From: Sunxiuqinia sp963677175
GTDB taxonomy: Bacteria; Bacteroidota; Bacteroidia; Bacteroidales; Prolixibacteraceae
Direction of reading: 5' to 3'
Length of the DNA: 64,000 nt
Assembly (NCBI GenBank): GCA_963677175.2
Contig: CAXXES010000001.1
Location: 868,001 to 932,000, forward strand
Notes under the pieces: model-generated
Databases searched by the model: none
The model's input: only the letters and a program-made list of their open reading frames with translations
What the model was told of the DNA's origin: nothing
In this document: positions 37,180-45,965 of the stretch, one piece after another
Numbering within the stretch: the first letter of the stretch is position 1
Layout of the letters: each line of letters starts with the position of its first letter
Position numbers and translations under genes: made by a program

Positions 37180-38025
37180 TTACCCGATTCGGTCAACTCC
37201 CTGGGAGGAAACACAGCCTCGTTCACGCGATCCCCCATGTTCAATCTCCCTTCTGATAGCCTTGGTCATCAGGGGAAGTTTGATCCATACCGGGAGTATT
37301 TGCAGAAGCGCCCAGCTTAAAGGGTTTACCATAATAACGCTGTCTTTGCAAAACAACTGCCTGATGCAGTAACGGGCCACTTTCTCGGGATCCAGCAACG
37401 TTAGCCGTCCTAAAATTCCTTGTTTCTCGATGCGCCTGGTCACCTCGGCATTGGTTTTCATCGCTCCCGGGTTTACGACACTCACAAAAACATTCGTATT
37501 TTTTAATTCTTCGCAAAGCCCACGGGAGAAAGAATGTACAAACGATTTGGAGGCCGGGTAAACTGTTTTGTACCCTACCGGAGAAAATGCTGCCATGCTC
37601 GATACATTAAGAATATAAGCATGCTGCTGGTTCATCAGGTTGGGTAGCAATTGATGGGTCAAAATAGAAGTGGCAACCACATTCACCTGCAGAATATTGA
37701 AGATCTGACGGGAACTAACGTCGGTGAACCGTTGGCTGCCCCCAAGCCCAGCATTGTTGATCAAGATAAATACTTGAAATCTTTCGTTGATCCGTTTGGC
37801 CAACTCCAAGGTGTTATCATGTTTTGATAGATCAGTTTCAAAAAAATGAACTTCAACCTGAAATTCAGCGGAGATTTTACCTGCAAGTTGTTCCAGTTGC
37901 TGGCAGGGCAAGCTAACCAGGATCAGGTCAATCTTCCTCCGGCCCAGCTCAATGGCAAATGCTTTCCCCAGTCCCTGACTAGCTCCGGTAACGACGGCAA
38001 ATTGCTTCTCAATATTACTTTTCAT
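37180..38025 (-). CDS. Short-chain dehydrogenase/reductase
   Basis: A 281-residue classical SDR of the DltE/YqjQ-like kind: NAD(P) motif TGASQGLGKA (13-22), NNAGLG, NVSSM with the catalytic Ser, and YPASK as the catalytic Tyr/Lys. Start at ATG 38025 (MKSNIEKQF); an upstream extension to 38100 is unlikely as it adds no conserved sequence. The C-terminal ~60 residues are hydrophobic and could be membrane-associated. It lies between the AraC regulator and the epimerase, all on the minus strand. The substrate is unknown. Confidence 0.87.
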   Translation of the reverse strand: MKSNIEKQFAVVTGASQGLGKAFAIELGRRKIDLILVSLPCQQLEQLAGKISAEFQVEVHFFETDLSKHDNTLELAKRINERFQVFILINNAGLGGSQRFTDVSSRQIFNILQVNVVATSILTHQLLPNLMNQQHAYILNVSSMAAFSPVGYKTVYPASKSFVHSFSRGLCEELKNTNVFVSVVNPGAMKTNAEVTRRIEKQGILGRLTLLDPEKVARYCIRQLFCKDSVIMVNPLSWALLQILPVWIKLPLMTKAIRREIEHGGSRERGCVSSQGVDRIG

Positions 38026-38076
38026 GACTTTTCGGATTTGTACCTTGCAAAGGTCTGGAGCAACCGGACGTGAAAA

Positions 38077-38170
38077 GTTCGTGTTTATGAATGCGGACAC
38101 CTAAAGGCTGACAAGCAAGATGTATTCATTTGTAAAGCTTTACAAACATCTGAGCGTTCGTGTTTATAAA
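38077..38170. promoter_or_regulatory. Candidate operator: two direct repeats around an 18-bp palindrome
   Basis: GTTCGTGTTTATGAA at 38077-38091 and GTTCGTGTTTATAAA at 38156-38170 are 79 bp apart in the same orientation. Between them TTTGTAAAGCTTTACAAA (38129-38146) is a perfect palindrome. The region lies 52-145 bp upstream of the SDR start and the second repeat overlaps the 3' end of the AraC gene, which is a natural place for an AraC-family activator to bind. Confidence 0.5.
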
Positions 38171-39279
38171 CCTGAACGCATTTCCTTGAATTCGGAAGGT
38201 GTTTGGCCTGTAAATTTCTTGAAGGTAGTGTTGAATGACGTTTTAGAATTAAAGCCTGATTCAAAGGCTATTCCTAAAATTGAGAGTCTGTGCATTTCTT
38301 CCTGAAGAAGCAATTCTTTTGCTTTTTCAATCCGGTACCCATTGATGAACCGGAAGAAGTTCTCATTAAAGCCGGTATTGATCACATAAGACAACTGATG
38401 AGAAGATATATCCATCAGTGAAGACAGTTTGACCAAGTTCAGTTCGCTGTCGAGGTAAGGTTTCTGTACCTGCATCAGTTCGATAAGCTGCAATTTCAGA
38501 AGGTCCAGTTCTTCATCGGACAGGATTTTTCGTTTTAATTCCGGGGGCGAATCAACTTCTTCTTGCATTGAAATGATTTCATCGCGCTGTTTCCCTTCTG
38601 CTGGGAAAATCTCTTTCTGTCTCAAGGTGTAATAGCCAATGCTATAGACCACAACAAGAAAAACTGTATTCATAAACGTATTGGGCATGGCCAGTCCCGT
38701 GAACAGATTGTAAACCCCGCTGAGGATGCCCGTCAATAGGATTAACAGGATGATATATTCCAACCACTTCAGGTTGATCCCCGAGGTATTGGATGCAAAA
38801 AGCATCAGCTTTCGCTGGTGTTTCTTTATTCTTATATATGACTTGTAGACAAAATAGTATAACTGGACAAGAATGATAAGTGCAAGTAAAAAATTGAATA
38901 CAAAAGTTTTTTCTTCGATGTAAGAGTTGACGATTAATAAAGCCAGGAATATAGCCGGCAAAACCAGATAAACAGAATCGATTTTACGGAACCGGTAGTT
39001 GGGATTGGTAAAGAACACGGTGCTATAGTAAATGATGATCGGCAAAAGGCACTGAATAAAACGGATCAGGATGACAGCCCATCTGCCCACCTCAGCATGG
39101 AAAGCAAGGAAAACCACTTCTTCGGTCCAAAATGTTGACCACACCAACAAGCACACTCCAAACCAGATGTTGGCCCTTTTGTTTATTTTCAAAGGATTGC
39201 TGATCGTTAAAAAAGACAATAAAATCAACGACCCAAAGGCAAGAATCACTACTAACATGTTGAGTTCGCTTCTATCCAT
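38164..39279 (-). CDS. Membrane-anchored AraC-family transcriptional regulator
   Basis: A 371-residue protein. The N-terminal ~235 residues form about seven transmembrane segments, and the C-terminal ~100 residues a typical AraC double helix-turn-helix (LVKLSSLMDISSHQLSYVIN and LSILGIAFESGFNSKTSFNTTFKKFTGQTPSEF). Such 7TM-AraC proteins are common in Bacteroidota and sense membrane or extracellular signals. It heads a minus-strand group with two SDR genes; the direct repeats after its stop are candidate binding sites. The inducer is unknown. Confidence 0.92.
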   Translation of the reverse strand: MDRSELNMLVVILAFGSLILLSFLTISNPLKINKRANIWFGVCLLVWSTFWTEEVVFLAFHAEVGRWAVILIRFIQCLLPIIIYYSTVFFTNPNYRFRKIDSVYLVLPAIFLALLIVNSYIEEKTFVFNFLLALIILVQLYYFVYKSYIRIKKHQRKLMLFASNTSGINLKWLEYIILLILLTGILSGVYNLFTGLAMPNTFMNTVFLVVVYSIGYYTLRQKEIFPAEGKQRDEIISMQEEVDSPPELKRKILSDEELDLLKLQLIELMQVQKPYLDSELNLVKLSSLMDISSHQLSYVINTGFNENFFRFINGYRIEKAKELLLQEEMHRLSILGIAFESGFNSKTSFNTTFKKFTGQTPSEFKEMRSGL

Positions 39280-39764
39280 TTCACCCTGACCTTAAGTTAA
39301 ATTTATAAATAAACGGTTTTGAAGGGCAAGAATTGCCGGGACTTCCCAAATTGTTTTTTTCTTCATTCTTAGCTCTGGAATGGGCAGATTATACCATGCT
39401 CTTCCTAAATCGCTGAAGAAACACACCCAGAGGAACTACTACGTATATTTTTATAAAGCTCGCTTGTTTAAAAAGTCCTTTTTTTGATGATTATATATCT
39501 TGGATTAATGGGTGCAGGCCGACCCCAAAGCATCCAACTTTGAATGCAAACATATTTACGGCGCATCTAAAGACGTGGTGAAGAAAATCAATGAACCTCT
39601 CCTCTCCCATGCGGATTGAAAACAGCAGTAAACTCATGCTGTTTTTATGACCTGTAGCAGGCCGGGAGCTTACCAATCATCGGGATTGAGGAGGCAGCTT
39701 GCTACGGATTATCCACATAACCCACGTTTCCTTTTGGCTATTACCGATTAAAAGGCCGGAATTG
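39280..39764. other. Gene-free stretch with decayed coding remnants
   Basis: No intact gene. An open run from 39509 to the stop at 39617-39619 reads as a protein C-terminus (HIYGASKDVVKKINEPL among others) with no start, of unknown family. GCAGTAAACTCATGC at 39625-39639 followed by CAGGCCG reappears at 40698-40735 on the far side of the HAD gene, in the same orientation. Confidence 0.45.
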
Positions 39765-40400
39765 TTATCCGTCGATCGAGAGGGAATAGTTAATTATTTC
39801 TTCGGGGGTGTTAAAAAAGTGATTTGCCTGTATTCCATCAAATCTTTTACAACCCCAAACAGCTAACCCAAAATCAACACCTGCCCCATTAGCACATTGA
39901 TAATCATAAATTGTATCGCCGATATAAAGAGCTTCGTGTGGTTTCAATTCTGACTTTTTTAAATAAAGAGCCATACCTTCTGATGATGGCTTTGGAACTA
40001 TGTATTCGTCAATGCACAAGGAAATATTTATCTTATCTCCTAGACCAAATGGAAGAAAATCTTCATTATACTCTTCTCTGGTTTTCGATGTTATAATACC
40101 TACTTTGATACCCTTCTCTTTGATTTTGTCAATGATTTCTTCAATAAATGGAAATAAACGTACTTTTGAGTAATGGCTTTTAAATTTATCTTGCCAAACA
40201 GATTTCGCCAACCCTATATTGTTAATCTTAAGTTTTTGTAGTGCTATCTCTCCTGGAATTCCTAGTACAAAGTCTAATTCTTCTTGTGAATAATCTTTAT
40301 TACAAATCTCTTTTAGGGCTTCCCTTAAAGAAATCAATACTGCTGATTCTGTATCAATCAAAGTTCCATCCAAGTCAAAAATAATGTGTTTATATTTCAT
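39765..40400 (-). CDS. HAD-superfamily phosphatase
   Basis: A 211-residue phosphoglycolate-phosphatase-like protein. Motif I is DLDGTLID (nucleophile Asp9), motif II ITSK, motif III the Lys in VPKPSSEG and motif IV GDTIYD. It is far more AT-rich than the neighbouring housekeeping genes and lies within a block of gene remnants, flanked by two copies of a GCAGTAAACTCATGC-type sequence. It probably came in by transfer. The natural substrate cannot be deduced. No gene partner is recognisable. Confidence 0.88.
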   Translation of the reverse strand: MKYKHIIFDLDGTLIDTESAVLISLREALKEICNKDYSQEELDFVLGIPGEIALQKLKINNIGLAKSVWQDKFKSHYSKVRLFPFIEEIIDKIKEKGIKVGIITSKTREEYNEDFLPFGLGDKINISLCIDEYIVPKPSSEGMALYLKKSELKPHEALYIGDTIYDYQCANGAGVDFGLAVWGCKRFDGIQANHFFNTPEEIINYSLSIDG

Positions 40401-40792
40401 CTTCTATCTTTTTTATGGAGGCAGCGTAAAGTAGAGCCGGCCACCCCACTCCATTAATTATTGCACGTAAATGTACAAATTATGAGTTGACTGGTCAGTG
40501 TCGCCAGTACCAAATCGCATCTAAAAATCCGGCATTTACAAGAACTGCATAACATCAACGAGCCACTAAGTCAATTCCCAAAAAACCAAGGCCTGATCCT
40601 TCGTCGATCTATACCCGGGACTTCATCGTGCCATAGGGAGTCAGGTCATTGGCAAACTTTTTCGGAAAAACCGGAAAGCCAACCCATTTTTAAACCCGCA
40701 GTAAACTCATGCAATTTTGTGACTGCGCCAGGCCGATTTCTTACATACAGGCTGCCGTGCGAAAATATTACGATGTTGTCGACTTTTTTTGG
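40401..40792. other. Gene-free AT-rich stretch
   Basis: No gene or clear motif apart from the second copy of the GCAGTAAACTCATGC...CAGGCCG sequence (40698-40735), a decayed relative of the one at 39625-39664. Confidence 0.45.
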
Positions 40793-40866
40793 TGACGTCA
40801 GTAAATAAATTTGTTGACGTCAACAAATAATTTTATTGACGTCAATAAAATTTCGTGGTGACGTCA
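40793..40866. repeat. Four TGACGTCA palindromes at exact 22-bp spacing
   Basis: TGACGTCA occurs at 40793, 40815, 40837 and 40859, always 22 bp apart. The second is the centre of the perfect palindrome ATTTGTTGACGTCAACAAAT; the third is the centre of a perfect 24-bp palindrome (40829-40852). The spacers are AT-rich and variable. No open frame crosses it, and the downstream 41 kb region is a graveyard. It could be a cluster of binding sites for a dimeric protein. The 180 bp to 41045 hold nothing recognisable. Confidence 0.9.
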
Positions 40867-41045
40867 GTAAATTTATCTTACTCATCAGAATATGCCCAAA
40901 AGCTGGCAAGCTACTGGTTCGTCCGGCAGCTTTGAAACCTTCGATAAGTCCATAGAAAAAACACCCGAGCCCCGAATTGTAGTTCAATCCCGGCAAACAA
41001 CGGGACTGGGCGTTGCACGCCTCTCATATTCCTAATTTATTGTGG

Positions 41046-41457
41046 CTAGTTTTTATTTCTAATTATTTTTACAATCCGATTATACATTATTTCAGATAGA
41101 TTCCAGTTGTAGCCATCAAAATTTGTAATGTTCGTAAATTGGATGACTACTGCATCTATGTCCTTGTGATATTTGGCAATGGTTTGGTAACCTGGAATCA
41201 ATCCCGTGTGTTCATATTTGTAGATTGAGGAATAAATTTCTTCTTCTTTGTTTTTAAATACAGAGCCATCATTTAAAGCTCTTATAAATTTACCTAAATC
41301 TTCTGCTGTAGCTAACATTACACCATTGTCGTCTGTCTTTAAATCGTTGTCATAGCCAACATAATGCCATTATAGGCCACGGAACAAAATACATAGAGAT
41401 TATTGTTCCCAAGAACAATAAAATTCTAACTATCCATTTAAAATTCTTTTTAGTCAT
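41046..41457 (-). pseudogene. Serine hydrolase (beta-lactamase-like) with internal deletion
   Basis: From ATG 41457 the translation starts as a typical N-terminus (MTKKNFKWIVRILLFLGTII), a signal anchor ending in PWPI, then is out of frame. Downstream the C-terminal part is intact: HYVGYDND, GVMLATAEDLGKFIRALNDG and the GLIPGYQTI strand. The whole catalytic middle with SxxK and YxN is missing, so this is a beta-lactamase/serine-hydrolase gene with an internal deletion. The last ~90 codons are open only as a fragment. The neighbours are also remnants. Confidence 0.7.
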
Positions 41458-41626
41458 TCTGTTTATTGTACGATGCTTTTTTCAAATTAGCCAGGTTTGA
41501 AACAAAAAGATGGGCATCGAATATTTGTCCGTCGTAGAAAACACCTTCATGAGGCGGCAAATTTGTTTTAATTTGGAAATCAAATTCATCGCTGGTTTTA
41601 TAAATAACTATTTCACCTTGTTCCAT
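41450..41626 (-). pseudogene. Short RhuM/ORF6N-like chimera, probably a remnant
   Basis: A 58-codon open frame from ATG 41626, whose stop overlaps the start of the previous remnant. The N-terminus MEQGEIVIYKTSDEFD resembles the RhuM family start; the second half (HEGVFYDGQIFDAHLFVSNL) resembles the C-terminal segment of RhuM/ORF6N phage-type DNA-binding proteins. The middle of the parent protein is missing, so it is most likely an in-frame deletion product. Whether it is expressed is unknown. Confidence 0.5.
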
Positions 41627-41662
41627 GGGTTATCTCGATCGAGATTTATAGCTGTGTTTTTT

Positions 41663-41874
41663 TTATCCTTTCTTCTCCAATAACCGCTCAATCATTTCTT
41701 ACTTTTTTCTCTCCATCATCGCCACTTTTTCCTTTTCGGCAGTTAATAATCGTTCATAAAGTTCTATGACTTTATCGATCGAATTGAAATTACATTGGTA
41801 GTTTACGGCAGATGAATTCTCGTGATAGCTATTAGCAATAATATTGAAGATCGCCTCGTCATTCAGGTTTTTTT
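41663..41874 (-). pseudogene. C-terminal remnant of a helix-turn-helix regulator
   Basis: The fragment reads NLNDEAIFNIIANSYHENSS, VNYQCNFNSIDKVIELYERL and AEKEKVAMMERKK, then a stop at 41699-41701, then EMIERLLEKKG. This resembles the C-terminal tail of XRE-type regulators common in Bacteroidota. There is a stop just upstream of the fragment and no helix-turn-helix, so it is a decayed gene end. The remaining ~220 bp to 42090 hold nothing else recognisable. Confidence 0.5.
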
Positions 41875-42136
41875 ACGAATTATTTCAGGTAATTGAACTC
41901 AGTCAGTGTAAAATACTCCTTCAAAATTGTACGATACAAGCCCTTGTTGTTAAATACAAATATTGCAACCTGTTAATTAGTAGAAGTTTTTTGAATGTTT
42001 AAGAACATGATTGTCATGCCACACCTAACGCGCCTCTATTCCATTCCCCAACGGGCTCCCTGAAAACGGGGGCCATAGGAACAATCCCCGTCTGTAAAAA
42101 GGGTGTTCAAAACCGCTGCGTTACTCTGTACTAATT

Positions 42137-42191
42137 CTCTGTACAACTCTGTGGTTAAACAAAAATAACTGAACCACGGAGGCACACGGAG
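42137..42191. repeat. Dispersed hairpin element upstream of susC
   Basis: The arms CTCTGTACAACTCTGTGGTT (42137-42156) and AACCACGGAGGCACACGGAG (42172-42191) pair imperfectly around a 15-nt loop. AACCACGGAG...CACGGAG elements are widespread dispersed repeats in Bacteroidota. A second repeat-like stretch of GAAGGCACGAGGACACGAGG and CTTTGCGTCTTGGCGTG lies at about 42360-42455. The open frame at 42295-42489 across it is not supported. Confidence 0.55.
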
Positions 42192-42525
42192 TTTTACACG
42201 GAGTTCCATAAAGTTGAACGAGGATCGTTGCCGTGGTTCGGACATCCCGTTTTGGGAAACACTAATCCAATCAATCTAAAAAAATTCTAAAAGTATGAAA
42301 CCAATTTTCTGCTTCATGGGCTTGCTATGCCTTCTCCGGACCGGTCCTGTGAGTTTAAACGCGAAGGCACGAGGACACGAGGGTGTGAGGGTGAGAGAGG
42401 GGAGAAGGCGCGAAGACACCTATCTGATAACAAACTCTTTGCGTCTTGGCGTGCAGTCTGGATTGCAATGCCTTTTTCCAATGAGCTAATCAATAATTAA
42501 TTACCAAACTAAAATCAATTGAAAA

Positions 42526-45500
42526 ATGAAGAAAACGCGAAAAAAACGAATGCGTATTTACCTGGTTTTCGCCCTGCTGCTTTTCATGTCGGCCCCGGTG
42601 TGGGGGCAGGTAAAAGTTAGCGGGACGGTAAATGGCGATGCCGGCGACGGCAGCCTGTCGCCCCTACCCGGGGTGACCATAGTGGTTTCGGGCACCACCC
42701 GCGGGGTGATTACCGACACCGACGGAACGTACACCCTAGAGGCCAATCCCACCGACCGGCTGGTATTTTCCTTTATTGGCATGGAAAGCCAGACTGTTAC
42801 CGTGGGCAACCAGCGGGTGATTGATGTGAACCTGAAGGCCACATCGGAAGAACTGGACGATGTGACCATTGTGGCTTTCGGTAAACAAAAGAAAGAGAGC
42901 GTGCTGGCCTCGATTACCACCATTCAGCCCGATGAACTGAAGGTGCCCAGCAGTAACCTCACCACGGCCTTTGCCGGCCGGGTGTCGGGGCTGATCTCGT
43001 ACCAGCGCAGCGGCGAGCCGGGCGAGGATAACGCCAGCTTCTTTATCCGGGGCATTACTACCTTTGGCGCCGACGCCAAAAAGGACCCGCTGATCCTGAT
43101 CGATGGCGTGGAGCTAAGTACCGACGACCTGGCCCGCCTGAACACCGATGATATTGCCAGCTTCTCGATTATGAAAGATGCCACGGCCACGGCCCTGTAT
43201 GGCGCGCGCGGGGCGAACGGCGTGATTGCGGTAACCACCAAGGAAGGGAAAGAGGGCAAGGTGCAGGTGAACGTACGGGTGGAGAACTCTTTTTCGAGCC
43301 CGACCAAGCAGGTTGACATAGCAGGGCCGGTGACGTTTATGCGTATGCACAACAAAGCCATTAAGACCCGCGACCCGCTGGGGCTGTCGCTCTACAGCCA
43401 GGAAAAAATTACGATGACAGAAAAAGGCCTGTACCCCGATATTTTTCCGGCAACCGACTGGTATGAGACCATGTTCCGCAATACGATCAGCAACCAGCGT
43501 GTCAATTTAAGCATCAGCGGCGGCGGGAAGGTGGCGCGTTATTACGTGGCGGCCAATGTGTCGCAGGACAACGGGAACATGAAGGTGGACAAGCGCAACA
43601 ATTTCAACTCAAACATTGACCTGAAAAAGTACGCGATTCGCTCAAACGTAAACATCAATGTTACCCAAACGACCGAACTCATTATCCGCTTAAGCACCAC
43701 CTTTGACGAGTATACCGGCCCCATGGACGGGGGCACGGCCATGTACAACAAGGTGATACAAGCCAACCCGGTGCTGTTTAAGCCCTATTATGAGCCGGAC
43801 GAGCAGTTTGCCTATGCCAAGCACATCCTTTTCGGGAACTATGGCGACGCGAACTATATTAACCCCTATGCCGAATCGCTGAAGGGCTACCGCGATTACA
43901 GCAAGAACATGACCCTTTCGCAGTTTGAGGTGAAGCAGGATCTGGAACGGGTAGCCAGGGGCCTCACGGCGCGCGCGCTGGTGAACATGAACCGCTATTC
44001 GGAATACACCGTCAACCGGAATTACAATCCCTTCTTTTATAACCTGGCCTCGTACGACCTGGGAACCAATTCGTACCAACTGAAACGGCTCAACCCGGAG
44101 AGCGGGACCGAGTACCTCGGTTATGATCCGGGCGGGCGGTACATCAACACCACCTTTTACCTGGAAGCGGCTGCCGAGTACAACCGGCAGTTTGGGGAGG
44201 AACACAGCCTGAACGGGCTGCTGGTTTATACCATGCGGCAGGAAAAGACGGGCATTTCGGACAACTTGCAGCTTTCGCTCCCGAACCGGAATATGGGTGT
44301 ATCGGGCCGTTTGGCCTATAACTATGCCACCCGCTACTTTGGAGAGTTCAACTTTGGGTACAACGGCTCGGAGCGTTTCTCGGAAAACAACCGCTGGGGT
44401 TTCTTCCCGTCGGTGGGTGTGGCCTGGATGCTCTCGAACGAACCGTTTTTTGAGCCACTGAGCCATACGATCAGCCAATTTAAGCTAAAAGCAACCTACG
44501 GTCTGGTGGGGAACGACGCCATTGGAAGCGACAACGACCGGTTCTATTACCTATCGCAGGTGAACCTGGATGCGGAACGAAACGTGAACTGGGGTACGCA
44601 GATGAACTACAACCCGGGAGGCATTGAGATTTCGCGCTACGCCAACGACCGGATTGGATGGGAAACGGCCTACAAAGCGAATTTGGGCGCCGAGATTGTG
44701 CTAAAGAATGGACTTTCGGCCAATATCGACCTGTTTCATGAACGGCGCGAAAACATCCTGCTCGACCGGGTGATCCCAGCCACCATGGGTGTCATTCCGG
44801 CGGTAAAGGCCAACCTGGGCGAAGCCGTGGGGAAAGGGGTGGACCTTGAGCTGAACTACGAAAAGAGTTTCAACAAGGACCTGTGGATGACCGGGCGTGG
44901 TACGTTTACCTATGCCACCAGCGAAGCCAAAAAGTGGGAAGAACCGGATTATTCAGCAACGCCCTGGCTTTCCAGGATCAGGCAACCGCTTTCACAATCC
45001 TGGGGCTACATTGCCGAACGGCTGTTTATTGATGACGCGGAAGTAGCCAACTCACCCACCCAGTTTGGGGACTATATGGCAGGCGACATCAAGTACCGCG
45101 ACGTGAACGGCGATGGCAAGATCTCGGAACTGGACAAGGTTCCCCTCGGCTTTCCAACAACCCCCGAGATCAATTACGGGTTCGGATTATCGGTCGGCTA
45201 CAAAGGCCTCGACGCATCCTTTTTCTTCCAGGGATCGGCCCGGCAGTCGTTCTGGCTCGACCTGGGGAAGGTTACCCCTTTCCTGGATGGGAACGGCGAC
45301 GATGGTTTGACCGGCCACAATGCCATTTTGCAGGTGTTTGCCGACAACTATTGGTCGGAAGACAACCGCGACCCGTATGCGCTGTGGCCCCGCCTGTCGA
45401 ACAATACGGTGGACAACAATAACCAGCAGAGCACCTGGTTTATGCAGGATGCGACCTTCCTGCGCCTGAAATCGGCAGAACTGGGCTACACCTTCCCGAA

Positions 45501-45666
45501 AACGCTGACCAGAAAGCTCCACCTGCAAAACCTGCGACTGTATGTGAGCGGGACCAACCTGCTTTGCTTTAGCCGCTTTAAACTGTGGGACCCGGAGATG
45601 GCAGGTAATGGACTGGGGTACCCGGTACAACGGGTGTTTAACGTGGGGGTGAATATTGGGATTTGA
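42526..45666 (+). CDS. SusC/RagA-family TonB-linked outer-membrane receptor
   Basis: A 1046-residue outer-membrane importer. After a basic signal peptide (ending VWGQ) comes a carboxypeptidase-like regulatory domain (VSGTVNG to LKATSE, ~27-107), the plug (VTIVAFGKQKKESV, IRGITTFGADAKKDPLILID and LYGARGANGVIAVTTK) and the beta-barrel ending RVFNVGVNIGI. SusC pairs with the SusD lipoprotein as a pedal-bin importer for oligosaccharides or other polymers. Full length, no frameshift. The signature nucleotides of the leader follow a heptamer-repeat intergenic region. Confidence 0.97.
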   Translation: MKKTRKKRMRIYLVFALLLFMSAPVWGQVKVSGTVNGDAGDGSLSPLPGVTIVVSGTTRGVITDTDGTYTLEANPTDRLVFSFIGMESQTVTVGNQRVIDVNLKATSEELDDVTIVAFGKQKKESVLASITTIQPDELKVPSSNLTTAFAGRVSGLISYQRSGEPGEDNASFFIRGITTFGADAKKDPLILIDGVELSTDDLARLNTDDIASFSIMKDATATALYGARGANGVIAVTTKEGKEGKVQVNVRVENSFSSPTKQVDIAGPVTFMRMHNKAIKTRDPLGLSLYSQEKITMTEKGLYPDIFPATDWYETMFRNTISNQRVNLSISGGGKVARYYVAANVSQDNGNMKVDKRNNFNSNIDLKKYAIRSNVNINVTQTTELIIRLSTTFDEYTGPMDGGTAMYNKVIQANPVLFKPYYEPDEQFAYAKHILFGNYGDANYINPYAESLKGYRDYSKNMTLSQFEVKQDLERVARGLTARALVNMNRYSEYTVNRNYNPFFYNLASYDLGTNSYQLKRLNPESGTEYLGYDPGGRYINTTFYLEAAAEYNRQFGEEHSLNGLLVYTMRQEKTGISDNLQLSLPNRNMGVSGRLAYNYATRYFGEFNFGYNGSERFSENNRWGFFPSVGVAWMLSNEPFFEPLSHTISQFKLKATYGLVGNDAIGSDNDRFYYLSQVNLDAERNVNWGTQMNYNPGGIEISRYANDRIGWETAYKANLGAEIVLKNGLSANIDLFHERRENILLDRVIPATMGVIPAVKANLGEAVGKGVDLELNYEKSFNKDLWMTGRGTFTYATSEAKKWEEPDYSATPWLSRIRQPLSQSWGYIAERLFIDDAEVANSPTQFGDYMAGDIKYRDVNGDGKISELDKVPLGFPTTPEINYGFGLSVGYKGLDASFFFQGSARQSFWLDLGKVTPFLDGNGDDGLTGHNAILQVFADNYWSEDNRDPYALWPRLSNNTVDNNNQQSTWFMQDATFLRLKSAELGYTFPKTLTRKLHLQNLRLYVSGTNLLCFSRFKLWDPEMAGNGLGYPVQRVFNVGVNIGI

Positions 45667-45965
45667 GTTGCGGGTCGGGGGTTGCAGTCGCAGTTGGGAG
45701 TTGCGGCGTGCGGTGTTTACTCCGGCTTTTGACGAATACGGATTGCAGTTCAAACTTAGCGGAGCGTAGCGAGCATCATTAATCTGTGTTATCTGTGAAA
45801 ATCTGTGGTGAGATTAGGGTTGTGAGGGAGAACGGAGACGGGAGGAAGGAGAAGGGAGTTGACAGTCACAGTGATCAGGCGCAGTGGACAGTTGTTCGCG
45901 ACAACCAATGACCAATAACTAATGAATGACTAATAAGGAATAAGAACAGACAAAGATTAAATGAG
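45667..45965. other. Intergenic stretch of degenerate 7-nt repeats between susC and susD
   Basis: No gene. The gap is built of heptamer runs: GAGTTGC/GGGTCGG/GGGTTGC from 45665, GGGAGAA/CGGAGAC near 45826, and ACCAATG/ACCAATA/ACTAATG at 45904. A TCTGTGTTATCTGTGAAAA-type element (45786) is also present. The 26-bp left arm of an inverted repeat (45709-45734) matches 47939-47964. Confidence 0.6.
45709..45734. repeat. 26-bp inverted repeat, left arm
   Basis: TGCGGTGTTTACTCCGGCTT and six more bases are exactly the reverse complement of 47939-47964, on the other side of susD. Flanking bases also show partial complementarity. Confidence 0.8.

Noticed and set aside
42295..42489. 64-residue ORF before susC
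   Set aside because: Runs through dispersed GAAGGCACGAGG/CTTTGCGTCTTGG repeats; not protein-like.
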